A DNA stretch of 16,840 nucleotides from Chloroflexi bacterium CG23_combo_of_CG06-09_8_20_14_all_45_10 (lineage in GTDB: Bacteria; Chloroflexota; Dehalococcoidia; GIF9; AB-539-J10). The notes beneath the pieces are model-generated. The model saw only the letters and a program-made list of their open reading frames with translations. It was not told the origin of the DNA and searched no databases. The translations under genes were made by a program, and so were the position numbers. The stretch lies in assembly GCA_002772325.1 (NCBI GenBank), contig PCSL01000024.1, positions 1 through 16,840 on the forward strand. The letters run 5' to 3'. The stretch's first letter is position 1, and each line of letters starts with the position of its first letter. Positions 1 through 7,175 of this stretch are shown piece after piece.

Positions 1-436
1 CTTCTTTAAGTTTAGCCATCAATTCCTTAGTATCTTTACCTTCTTGTCTTGCTTGTTCCGTCCACTTGAGGGTTCCCTGAAACTGTTCTTGGAACTCTCC
101 GCATTGCTTTCCAGTAGATATGTATTCTTCTTTTTCGCACAGCTCCTTAATTGCTAGAGCATCCTCATTGGCAAACCTCAATGCCAATTCGGCTTTCTTC
201 TGGCTCTCAAAAGCGAAAAAAAGGCGACCGGCTCTGCTCCAACTCTTAGTAAAGTAAAAAGGGGAGTTGAGCAGGATACCGGGGTCTGCAACCTCACCAA
301 TGGAAACAGACTCTTCCACAGAAGCGTGAACAGAATCTTGCTGGCGGGCATAACCGGGATACACCATAAATGTTATCCCAGCAATTACAAGACAGGTAAC
401 GAGAGTCCAAAATCTCTTATTAAAGCCTAATAGCAT
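1..436 (-). CDS. Exported DUF5667-like protein, C-terminus cut by window edge
   Basis: An open frame reads leftward from an ATG at 436 and runs off the window after about 145 codons. A GAGG ribosome-binding site lies 8 nt before the ATG. Residues 8-26 form a hydrophobic segment after a basic N-terminus (NKR), so it is exported or membrane anchored. The mature part contains NSPFYFTKSWSRAGR (about 57-71) followed by an FESQKKAELALRFANEDALAI stretch in two parts (about 75-95). This 'SPFYxxK...KAELxLxFAxE' pattern is what I recognise as DUF5667, a helical domain of unknown function in secreted proteins of Chloroflexota and some other bacteria. The rest is charged and probably helical. It starts 33 nt after the ArsR-type regulator stops, so the two genes probably share a transcript and the regulator may control it. 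Function is unknown. Confidence 0.7.
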   Translation of the reverse strand, partial: MLLGFNKRFWTLVTCLVIAGITFMVYPGYARQQDSVHASVEESVSIGEVADPGILLNSPFYFTKSWSRAGRLFFAFESQKKAELALRFANEDALAIKELCEKEEYISTGKQCGEFQEQFQGTLKWTEQARQEGKDTKELMAKLKE

Positions 437-469
437 ATATATAACCTCAGAAAAAAGGAGAGCAGATCC

Positions 470-823
470 TCATGGTTTGCATACCTGATCTGGTCCTAAT
501 CTCTTGCCGCCTTCCAATCGATGCCTATCCAGTAAGGCTGTTTCATCGTCTTTCAATGCTTTTCTAACACCCTCAATTAGGTCTACAGAGTATTCTTGCA
601 AATTTTCTTTCTCTATGGAATATAAAGACCAGAGTCCACGTCGCCTAAGCCTTAAGAACCCTGCGTCATAAAGAGTGCTCAAACTCCGGGAGGCACGGGC
701 CTGGGAAATCTGCAGAGCCTGCCTTACCTCGGATACACAGCAATCTCGTTCCATAAGCACATTTAGAACCCTTAGTCTGGTTTCATCCGATAGGGCTTTG
801 CAAGATTTGACTAACTCTCGCAT
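470..823 (-). CDS. ArsR/SmtB-family winged-helix transcriptional regulator
   Basis: This 117-residue protein has the ArsR fold order: an N-terminal helix with KALSDETRLRVLNVL (9-23), then the helix-turn-helix VSEVRQALQISQARASRSLSTLYDAGFL (30-57, read in segments), then the wing RLRRRGLWSLYSI. Such proteins repress their own operon and release DNA on binding a metal or another ligand. The classical ELCVCDL metal site is altered to DCCVSEV (27-33): one Cys of the pair is kept, the other is Ser, and an extra Cys precedes it. The ligand cannot be predicted. The frame stays open up to a TTG at 898, but a near-perfect promoter lies inside that extension and its transcript would begin near 862. I therefore choose the ATG at 823, which gives the usual family N-terminus. 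The ATG at 850 is possible but would leave almost no leader. It probably forms an operon with the exported protein downstream. Confidence 0.85.
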   Translation of the reverse strand: MRELVKSCKALSDETRLRVLNVLMERDCCVSEVRQALQISQARASRSLSTLYDAGFLRLRRRGLWSLYSIEKENLQEYSVDLIEGVRKALKDDETALLDRHRLEGGKRLGPDQVCKP

Positions 824-842
824 ATCCAAACGCCCCGCAGTT

Positions 843-862
843 AGATGCATATTTTCGCATCT
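843..862 (-). promoter_or_regulatory. Candidate ArsR auto-operator (inverted repeat)
   Basis: A perfect 6-bp inverted repeat AGATGC-N8-GCATCT lies between the predicted transcription start and the chosen ATG of the ArsR-type gene. ArsR-family repressors commonly bind imperfect dyads over the start of their own transcript. Assignment to this regulator rests on position only. Confidence 0.45.
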
Positions 863-868
863 GTGGAT

Positions 869-898
869 ATAATACGGGCACGAGAATACCCCTGTCAA
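869..898 (-). promoter_or_regulatory. Sigma-70-type promoter of the arsR-like operon
   Basis: On the minus strand TTGACA (898-893) and TATTAT (874-869) are separated by 18 bp. The -35 box matches consensus exactly and the -10 box at 5 of 6 positions. The predicted start near 862 leaves a leader of about 39 nt before the ATG at 823. Confidence 0.7.
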
Positions 899-1042
899 GA
901 CTTACTGTCTAACATTCCTCCTTTTTCTATAACTAATGTTGGAGGCAGATTGGCAAAGACCAGTTACGCTCAGAGGACTATCCAAATATCGCCCTGAAGG
1001 TCCTTTACACGGTGACTAAGAAGAGGCGAGATGGCAACTGTA

Positions 1043-2770
1043 CTAACTTACTGACCGTTGGGCTAATTTTTCCCTTAGCAGTCTATTAACTTCAGCAGCC
1101 AAGTTTTCCAGAGGTACAAGCTGAGTTTCCCTCCCCACACGCCATTTCACCTCTATGCTTTGGCTTTGAATAGTGCGTGGTGATAGAGTTAACCGCAAAG
1201 GTATCCCTAGAAGGTCAGCATCATTGAATTTAATTCCGGGGGATTCATCACGGTCATCGAAAAGAACTTTGATCCCTTCTTTTTCCAACTTGTGATAGAC
1301 ATCTTCAGCTAGAGGGGCAATTTCAGGGTTATCTAAATAGAGAGGGCAAAGATAAACTTGGTAGGGAGCAATGGAGAGGGGCCAAATAATACCTTTATCG
1401 TCATGGCTTTGCTCTACTATGGCTGCTAAAAGACGTCCTAATCCAATACCATAGCTTCCCATAACAATAGGCCAAGATGCCCCATTGGGATCTAGGAAGG
1501 ATGCTTCCATTTTTTTGCTGATAAAGGTACCCAGTTTAAATATATGTCCTACTTCGATGCCACGAACAGAAGACAATCTGCTACCACACTTAAGACAGTT
1601 ATCCCCGGAGTGAGCCAGGGCAATATCACCCATAAGGTCAACCTGAAAGTCTCTGGGATAATTTACATTCTTGAAGTGATATCCAGGTTTATTGGCTCCA
1701 GCGATGAAATTAGCGCCTAAAGTTATGGAATCATCAGCAACAATTTTGACATCTTTTATACCAATAGGCGAAGCAAAGCCGTCCACTATGCCTGCCTCAC
1801 TTACCTCTCCTTCTGTAGCTAATCTAAGCTCGGAACACTTCAGCGTATTTCTTAGTTTTGTCTCGTTCACTTCCAGATCACCTCGAATGATGACAAAAAC
1901 AAATTCGCCATCTGCGGAATAAAATACGGCCTTAAGCGTTTGATTTGTCGATACACCAACGAAGCCAGCTACTCCCTCAATGGTTTTCGTCCCTGGCGTG
2001 TCTATCTCCTCTAAGGGAAGTAGATTCTTCGCTTCGCTCAGAATGACAGTTTTAGCAAATTGAGCTTTCTCTGCATTAGCGGCATAACTACAATTGGAGC
2101 AATAAATAATCTCATCCTCACCATTCTCAGTGATAACCATGAACTCATGAGATTCCTTGCCACCTATGGCACCACTGTCAGCCTCTATCAACAAGGCTGG
2201 TAGTCCAAGGCGAGCATAGATATTCTTGTAAGCCTGGCTCATTTTCTCATAGCTTTCATCCAGGCCAGCCTCATCAACGTCAAAGCTATAGAGGTCTTTC
2301 ATAATAAATTCGCGGACTCGCAGTAGTCCGCCACGGGGACGAGGCTCATCACGGAATTTAGTCTGTATTTGGTAAAGCAGTAAAGGGAGATCACGGTAGC
2401 TCTGCACACAGTGATGAGCAAGCTCAGTAATAACCTCTTCATGTGTGGGCCCTAAGGCTAATTTATGCTCCTTTCTATCAGTTAAGGTAAATAGAGATTG
2501 GCCGAAAGAAAGACAGCGACCTGATTGCTGCCATAGCTCAAACGGTTGCAAAACCGGCAGCATCAACTCTTGACCCCCAGCTTTATTCATTTCCTCTCTG
2601 ATTACCTGCTCTATATTCTTAAGCACCCGCCAGCCTAAGGGCAAATAGGAATAGATGCCAGCAGCTATCTGGGCAATCATGCCCGCCCTGAGCAGTAACC
2701 GGTGGCTTATGCTTTCGGCCTCTGCTGGCGCCTGTCGCAAAGTCTTGCCAAAAAGTTTCGAGTAACGCAT
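1043..2770 (-). CDS. proS: Prolyl-tRNA synthetase, bacterial type with editing domain
   Basis: This 575-residue class II aminoacyl-tRNA synthetase charges tRNA-Pro in the cytoplasm. Motif 1 lies around 40-75 (SYLPLGWRVL..LPVLQP), motif 2 around 139-165 (FRDEPRPRGGLLRVREF..KDLYSFD), and motif 3 is GSYGIGLGR (438-446). The INS (YbaK-like) domain that removes mischarged Ala-tRNA occupies about 262-385, with TLKAVFY at its start. The anticodon-binding domain follows from about residue 468. CSNCSY (224-229) and CLKCG (392-396) are Cys pairs flanking the editing domain. Residues 241-250 (TVILSEAKNL) are encoded by a dispersed DNA repeat, inserted in the variable linker before the editing domain and therefore probably harmless. 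It is the last gene of the operon, 18 nt after ispG, and length is normal for the family. Confidence 0.97.
   Translation of the reverse strand: MRYSKLFGKTLRQAPAEAESISHRLLLRAGMIAQIAAGIYSYLPLGWRVLKNIEQVIREEMNKAGGQELMLPVLQPFELWQQSGRCLSFGQSLFTLTDRKEHKLALGPTHEEVITELAHHCVQSYRDLPLLLYQIQTKFRDEPRPRGGLLRVREFIMKDLYSFDVDEAGLDESYEKMSQAYKNIYARLGLPALLIEADSGAIGGKESHEFMVITENGEDEIIYCSNCSYAANAEKAQFAKTVILSEAKNLLPLEEIDTPGTKTIEGVAGFVGVSTNQTLKAVFYSADGEFVFVIIRGDLEVNETKLRNTLKCSELRLATEGEVSEAGIVDGFASPIGIKDVKIVADDSITLGANFIAGANKPGYHFKNVNYPRDFQVDLMGDIALAHSGDNCLKCGSRLSSVRGIEVGHIFKLGTFISKKMEASFLDPNGASWPIVMGSYGIGLGRLLAAIVEQSHDDKGIIWPLSIAPYQVYLCPLYLDNPEIAPLAEDVYHKLEKEGIKVLFDDRDESPGIKFNDADLLGIPLRLTLSPRTIQSQSIEVKWRVGRETQLVPLENLAAEVNRLLREKLAQRSVS
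2022..2048 (-). repeat. Dispersed 'GTCATTCTGAG..' repeat inside proS
   Basis: On the minus strand TGTCATTCTGAGCGAAGC is followed by GAAGAATCT. The same unit recurs in variant form in dxr (5949-5975), at 13803-13827 and repeatedly at 14612-14786. Here it is read in frame as VILSEAKNL. Confidence 0.8.
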
Positions 2771-2778
2771 TTTTATTT

Positions 2779-2816
2779 CACCCTCACCCTAGCCCTCTCC
2801 CCTAAGGGAGAAGGAA
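2779..2816 (-). repeat. Palindromic 'CCCTCACCCT..CTCTCCC' repeat at the ispG 3' end
   Basis: The plus strand reads CACCCTCACCCTAGCC, then CTCTCCCCTAAGGGAGAAGG, whose ends pair as an imperfect hairpin. A related copy lies at 5167-5219. It supplies the last codons and the stop codon of ispG and most of the spacer before proS. Confidence 0.7.
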
Positions 2817-3850
2817 TTTATTTCCGCCACTAAGCTTTCCAATAGGCTTTCCTCACCCACTGTTCTTACTACCTTCCCCTTTCTAAATATAGCACCTTTC
2901 CCCTTGCCGCAGGCAATGCCCACATCAGCATCTCTAGCTTCGCCAGGTCCATTGACCACACAGCCCATGACTGCCACTTTGATAGGCTTACTTATTTTTT
3001 CCAGGCGTTTGCTCACCGCTTCAGCAAGGGCAACAACATCAACTTCAGCCCGACCACAAGAAGGACAGCTTACCAAGGTCGGACCTCGCTGACGAAGTCC
3101 AAGGCTTTTTAGAATTTCATAAGCGACAAATACCTCCTCACATGGGTGAGCAGTAAGGGAAACACGGATAGTATCGCCAATCCCCTGATGAAGAAGTATG
3201 CCAATGCCGACAGCACTGCGTATAGCTCCAACTCGAGGAAGCCCCGCTTCAGTGATACCTAAGTGTAACGGATAAGGTATTTTGTCGGCAATTAGCTGGT
3301 AAGCCTGAATGGTAGTGGGCACATCAAAGGCTTTAAGAGAAACCTTAATTAAATTAAAGTCTAGGCTCTCCAAAAGCTTTATTTGTTGCAATGCCATGTT
3401 AACCATCCGCTCAGATAGCGGAGCATCAAGCTCAAAGTCTGCTGGTAAACTACCGGCATTCACTCCGACTCGGATGGGTATTTCCCTTTCTTTAGCTTCA
3501 GCCACTACCTTGGCGATTTGCTTCTTATCGCGAATATTGCCGGGATTAAGGCGAAGCCCATCAATCCCAGCCTGTAAAGCAGCTAAAGCCAAACGGTAGT
3601 CAAAGTGAATATCAGCAACAAGGGGTAAAGAGACGCTTTTCTTTATCGCTGAAATGCTTTCAGCCGCTTCCTTATCTGGAACTGCTAGTCGCACTAGTTC
3701 GCAACCACAATCTTCTAGCTGCTTAATTTGGTTTATGGTGGCAGGAATATCACGAGTGTCAGTTTTGGTCATCGATTGCACCACAACTGGGGCATCGCCA
3801 CCAACAGTTACTCTGCCAATTCTTATAGGTCTGGAAACTCGACGTGTCAT
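2789..3850 (-). CDS. ispG: 4-hydroxy-3-methylbut-2-en-1-yl diphosphate synthase (IspG/GcpE)
   Basis: This 353-residue enzyme catalyses the penultimate step of the MEP isoprenoid pathway, reducing MEcPP to HMBPP with a 4Fe-4S cluster. The N-terminal TIM-barrel part contains VVVQSMTKTDTRD (22-34) and LVADIHFDYRLAL (77-89). The C-terminal part carries the cluster ligands Cys262 and Cys265 (SCPSCGR) and Cys297 (GCVVNGPGEA), with Glu304 in the same motif. It is the direct, single-domain bacterial form. Its ATG overlaps the rseP stop codon (ATGA), which suggests translational coupling. The last residues, NSFSLRGEG, are read from a dispersed palindromic repeat rather than from ancestral ispG sequence. 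Together with dxr two genes upstream it makes this operon a partial MEP cluster. Confidence 0.97.
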   Translation of the reverse strand: MTRRVSRPIRIGRVTVGGDAPVVVQSMTKTDTRDIPATINQIKQLEDCGCELVRLAVPDKEAAESISAIKKSVSLPLVADIHFDYRLALAALQAGIDGLRLNPGNIRDKKQIAKVVAEAKEREIPIRVGVNAGSLPADFELDAPLSERMVNMALQQIKLLESLDFNLIKVSLKAFDVPTTIQAYQLIADKIPYPLHLGITEAGLPRVGAIRSAVGIGILLHQGIGDTIRVSLTAHPCEEVFVAYEILKSLGLRQRGPTLVSCPSCGRAEVDVVALAEAVSKRLEKISKPIKVAVMGCVVNGPGEARDADVGIACGKGKGAIFRKGKVVRTVGEESLLESLVAEINSFSLRGEG

Positions 3851-5151
3851 AATCCAAAGCTCCCGCCTTTGATTAGGCGCAGGATATCATTAAAGGTTAT
3901 CAGAACCATGAGTGTGATTAAAAAAGTAGTGCCCATAGTGTAGGCTAAGCGCATAGCACGAGGAGAGAGGCGCTTCCCACGCCTGACTCCCTCAATAAGC
4001 GCCACTAGCATCCCTCCCCCATCTAAAGGAGGGAGAGGGAAGAAATTAAATAAACCAATCCCCAAACTAATGATGCCCGCCATAAATAACATATTGCTGA
4101 AACCGAAGGATCTCACTGCTTCTACAGTTAACTGACCAGCACCTATTGGCCCTACTAATGCCTTGCCAGGATCTTCTCTGATTAAGGGAATGGAAGCTAC
4201 TATCAGCGCAGGCATATGGGTAATATACCAGCCTCCTAAGTAGGCTGCCTTCCATACAGGAAGTCGCTTCTGCTCAATACGAGCTCCATCCACCCAGCCT
4301 AAATCAATACCAGTCATGTGTTGAGCAGAATCAAACTCTTTAATGATTTCTTCCTGTCCTCTAAGTAAAGCTAGACATATTCCCTCTCCCTCTGCAATAG
4401 AAGCTAGGGCGGCAGACATACTTTTCTCATTGTATATAACTTGTCCATTAATGCTTAAAATGGTGTCCCCAGGCATAATACCAGCCTCATCCGCTGGTGA
4501 ACCTTTCCCCACTTGATTCACTATATTCCAGCAAAGCAGGACACCTATTACTCGCCGCTCCAATGCCGGGTCAAATTCCGGCTTCAAACTGGTTTCACTC
4601 TGGCTCCCATCCCTTTGCAGAAGCAAGGTTATTTCCTCACCTTCTTTGCTTGAATTAACCATATTTTGTATATCTCCCCATTTATAAACAGGCTGCCTAT
4701 TTACCTCCAGAATTATATCCCCAGGTTCTATGCCCGCTACTTCCGCCCCTGAGCCCTCTACTATGGAGTGCACCATAACCCCGTTACCAACTACCACACT
4801 TGTAGGTAGCGTAAAGAAGGCACTAAGCAAGATAAAAGCGAGAAAAATGTTGGCTACCGGGCCTGCAGCATAGACTGCCAGTCTGCTCCACGAACCTTTA
4901 CTCGCTAAGCTCCCAGGCACTGTGGGGTCATTTTCTCCAGCACTCTTGACGAAAGCTCCCGCGGGTATAGCATTAACCGAATACACTGTCTCCCCCCGCT
5001 TAATGCCAAAAAGTCGCGGAGGAAAACCTAAGCCAAACTCTTCTACCTTCACTCCGGCACGCCTGGCAGCGATGAAATGCCCCAATTCATGGAGGGAGAT
5101 TACAACGAACAGAGTCAAAATAAAAAGAATAATAACTATGGCAATGTTCAT
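3847..5151 (-). CDS. rseP: Site-2-type intramembrane zinc metalloprotease (RseP/RasP family, M50)
   Basis: This 434-residue membrane protein has HELGH at 21-25 in its first transmembrane segment, giving two zinc-ligand histidines and the catalytic Glu. The third ligand is the Asp of PLPPLDGG in a late hydrophobic segment near residue 375. Two PDZ domains lie between: one around 120-195 with AGIEPGDIILEVNRQPV, and one around 210-275 with AGIMPGDTILSINGQVI. In other bacteria these proteases cut anti-sigma factors or remnant signal peptides within the membrane; the substrate here is unknown. It starts 8 nt after dxr ends and overlaps ispG by 4 nt, within a cluster order conserved across many bacteria. 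The FFPLPPLDGG region looks C-rich and repeat-like at DNA level but is a genuine family motif. Confidence 0.95.
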   Translation of the reverse strand: MNIAIVIILFILTLFVVISLHELGHFIAARRAGVKVEEFGLGFPPRLFGIKRGETVYSVNAIPAGAFVKSAGENDPTVPGSLASKGSWSRLAVYAAGPVANIFLAFILLSAFFTLPTSVVVGNGVMVHSIVEGSGAEVAGIEPGDIILEVNRQPVYKWGDIQNMVNSSKEGEEITLLLQRDGSQSETSLKPEFDPALERRVIGVLLCWNIVNQVGKGSPADEAGIMPGDTILSINGQVIYNEKSMSAALASIAEGEGICLALLRGQEEIIKEFDSAQHMTGIDLGWVDGARIEQKRLPVWKAAYLGGWYITHMPALIVASIPLIREDPGKALVGPIGAGQLTVEAVRSFGFSNMLFMAGIISLGIGLFNFFPLPPLDGGGMLVALIEGVRRGKRLSPRAMRLAYTMGTTFLITLMVLITFNDILRLIKGGSFGL

Positions 5152-5159
5152 CTCTTATC

Positions 5160-6353
5160 TCACTGACCTCCCTCAGCTAACCTCTCCCTCGAAGGGAGAG
5201 GAATAAGGTGAGGGTGACAAAGGGGAAGACACTCAACATATTCCCTTGCCCAAGCATCGGCAACTAGAATTTCTTCCAAGGATGGCTGAGCAATGCCCCG
5301 ATGCTGTTCCAAAGTTTCTTGCACTATTCTAGCTATATCAGTAAAGCTTATACGCTTGTTAAGAAAAAGCCCTATGGCCACTTCATCGGCAGCACAAAGC
5401 ACTGCGGGATAAGTTCCTCCTTGCTTACCCGCGTCCAGCGCCAATTTAAGACAAGGAAATCTGTTTTGCTCTACTGGCTCGAAGTTTAGAGATTTAATTT
5501 TGCTCCAGTTGAGGCGTGGTAACTCTGAATTGAGCAACCTCTCAGGGTAACAAAGGGCATATTGGATAGGCAACCTCATATCAGGAAAGCTGAGCTGCGC
5601 TTTTATTGAACCGTCCATAAACTCTACCATGGAGTGAATGATACTTTGTGGATGAATTAATATCTCAATGCTCTCAAAAGGAATAGCGAAAAGCCAATGA
5701 GCTTCAATAGCCTCTAATCCTTTATTCATAAGTGTGGCTGAGTCAATGGTGATCTTGCTTCCCATTTTCCATGTAGGGTGATGAAGGGCTTGCTCTACCG
5801 TTACTTTTCTTAATTCTGGCTGGGAATAGTGGTAAAAAGGTCCCCCGGAAGCAGTTAAAAAAATTCTTTTTGGTTTATTTTCCTCCCCCTGCAAGCATTG
5901 CCAGATAGCACTAAGCTCACTATCAATAGGTAGAATTTGAGCTTGATAAGATTGCTTCACTTCGTTCGCAATGACATTGGTGATAATTTCCCCTGCCATC
6001 ACCAATACTTCCTTGTTGGCTAAAGCTACTGTTTTGCCTGCCTTTAGAGCTGCTAAAGTAGGATACAGCCCTGCTTTGCCTGAGGTGGCTATGATGACCA
6101 GATCAACGTCTGGATGGCTGGCTATTTGTTCCATGGATAAGAATTCCCCTCTATAGGTAAAGTCAGGCTCGACTGAGGAATAAAACATCTCAGGTTGAAA
6201 TTTGGCTATTTGCTTTTCCAGAAGCTTGAGATTTTTACCCCCGGCTAAACCTATCACTCGAAACCTAGCAGAAAGAGCACATATCACACCCAGAGCTTGC
6301 TGTCCTATGGAACCCGTTGAACCTAAGATAGCTATTTTCTTTATACTGTCCAT
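5160..6353 (-). CDS. dxr: 1-deoxy-D-xylulose 5-phosphate reductoisomerase
   Basis: This 397-residue enzyme converts DXP to MEP with NADPH and a divalent metal, the first committed MEP step. The Rossmann motif GSTGSIG is at 11-17. Metal ligands are Asp144 and Glu146 (PIDSE) and Glu214 in MNKGLEAIEA; Asn210 and Lys211 are conserved, as is the HHPTWKMG loop (191-198). The residue after Glu146 is Leu, where the family usually has His (DSEH). Two stretches come from dispersed repeats: VIANEVKQS (about 127-135), just before the metal-binding strand and making that segment about five residues longer than usual, and the last 19 residues (CHPHLIPLPSRERLAEGGQ). All other catalytic residues are present, so I expect an active enzyme. 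It overlaps cdsA by 13 nt. Confidence 0.96.
   Translation of the reverse strand: MDSIKKIAILGSTGSIGQQALGVICALSARFRVIGLAGGKNLKLLEKQIAKFQPEMFYSSVEPDFTYRGEFLSMEQIASHPDVDLVIIATSGKAGLYPTLAALKAGKTVALANKEVLVMAGEIITNVIANEVKQSYQAQILPIDSELSAIWQCLQGEENKPKRIFLTASGGPFYHYSQPELRKVTVEQALHHPTWKMGSKITIDSATLMNKGLEAIEAHWLFAIPFESIEILIHPQSIIHSMVEFMDGSIKAQLSFPDMRLPIQYALCYPERLLNSELPRLNWSKIKSLNFEPVEQNRFPCLKLALDAGKQGGTYPAVLCAADEVAIGLFLNKRISFTDIARIVQETLEQHRGIAQPSLEEILVADAWAREYVECLPLCHPHLIPLPSRERLAEGGQ
5167..5219 (-). repeat. Palindromic repeat forming the dxr 3' end
   Basis: The core CCTCTCCCT-CGA-AGGGAGAGG is a perfect 9-bp inverted repeat with a 3-nt loop, flanked by GAGGGTGACA-like and CTCCCTCAGC ends. It is related to 2779-2816. 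In the dxr frame it encodes the C-terminal tail. In RNA it would form a stable hairpin just before rseP. Confidence 0.75.
5949..5975 (-). repeat. Dispersed 'GTCATTGCGA..' repeat inside dxr
   Basis: On the minus strand TGTCATTGCGAACGAAGTG is followed by AAGCAATCT, a variant of the unit in proS (2022-2048). It is read in frame as VIANEVKQS. Confidence 0.8.
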
Positions 6354-7141
6354 ATTACATAATAGTATACCATTGCCCCGACAAAAATAAGGCTGTCAAA
6401 GCGGTCAAGAATACCACCATGCCCTGGCAACAGCTTGCCTGATTCTTTCACCCCCATGTTGCGCTTGAGCAAAGATTCAACCAGGTCACCAAGTTGGGCG
6501 AAGAGGCTAATAAGACAGCCAAGGAGTATGACTTGCCAGTATCCCAAGGGCAAAGGAGAAAGAAGGTTAAGAATCAGGAATACTATGATAGCGCCCATAA
6601 TAGCGCTTAATAAACCCCCTAGGGCTCCTTCCCAAGTTTTACCTGGGCTTATAGCAGAGGCTAGCTTATGTTTACCCCATGCTCTCCCGACAAAAAAGGC
6701 GCCTGTATCATTGGCAAATGTGGTGAATATAGCTAAGTAAACCCAACCTTTCCCATCTTCTAAAATGCGCAAATTGACCCAGTAGCTGAGCATCCATCCT
6801 ACATAAAAAACACCAGCTACTAGCCAAGCCCAATCATAGAATGCTTTCTTCTGAGGTGAGAGTCGTAACAGCCAGACTAGAGAAATCGCCACAGCAGCTG
6901 TTATGACTATGGGTAATATATTTATATAGTGAGGGCTCAGGGCGAGCACCAGTGCCCATGACGAGCCAAAATAAGTTAGGGGGTACCTCTTATTGAGGTT
7001 GGTAGACATGTGATAAAACTCAAAGGTGCCGAGCAATACCACGGCAGCGATAAGAAGGCTAAACCAAGGATCGCCAAACCAAACAGCGAGAATGATGAGA
7101 GGTATACCTACAGCAGCAGTGAAAATCCTTTGCTTAAGCAT
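6341..7141 (-). CDS. cdsA: Phosphatidate cytidylyltransferase (CDP-diacylglycerol synthase)
   Basis: This 266-residue polytopic membrane protein activates phosphatidic acid with CTP to give CDP-diacylglycerol for phospholipid synthesis. Several hydrophobic segments span the chain, for example 8-22, 26-41, 61-95 and 173-196. The family signature is near the C-terminus: LLKRNMGVKESGKLLPGHGG then ILDRFDS (224-250). Asp145 (FANDTGAFF) and Asp219 (QLGDLVES) are the other conserved acidic positions. The signature's usual Lys-Asp is Lys232-Glu233 here, a conservative change. The gene starts 34 nt after frr ends; in the usual cluster uppS lies in that gap, and it is missing here. The 3' end overlaps dxr by 13 nt. 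Confidence 0.95.
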   Translation of the reverse strand: MLKQRIFTAAVGIPLIILAVWFGDPWFSLLIAAVVLLGTFEFYHMSTNLNKRYPLTYFGSSWALVLALSPHYINILPIVITAAVAISLVWLLRLSPQKKAFYDWAWLVAGVFYVGWMLSYWVNLRILEDGKGWVYLAIFTTFANDTGAFFVGRAWGKHKLASAISPGKTWEGALGGLLSAIMGAIIVFLILNLLSPLPLGYWQVILLGCLISLFAQLGDLVESLLKRNMGVKESGKLLPGHGGILDRFDSLIFVGAMVYYYVIWTV

Positions 7142-7175
7142 AGGTCAATTTTATCAGCTTTCATGCCGCTGTAGA

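Noticed and set aside
824..898. N-terminal extension of the ArsR-type gene starting at TTG 898
   Set aside because: A near-perfect promoter lies inside it, no spaced ribosome site serves the TTG, and the extra residues do not resemble the family.
905..925. Short frame ATG..TGA (MLDSKS) after an AGGAGG upstream of the ArsR-type gene
   Set aside because: The ATG is only one base from the AGGAGG and lies before the predicted transcript start; no support for translation.
909..947. Pseudoknot-like pairing (AACATT-CCTCC with AATGTT-GGAGG) upstream of the ArsR-type gene
   Set aside because: It lies before the predicted transcript start of that gene, and short complementary runs like these arise by chance in purine/pyrimidine-rich spacers.
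4005..4045. C/G-rich CCCTCCC..GGAGGGAGAGGG stretch in rseP as another inserted repeat
   Set aside because: It encodes the conserved FFPLPPLDGG motif of the protease, so the likeness is explained by coding need.
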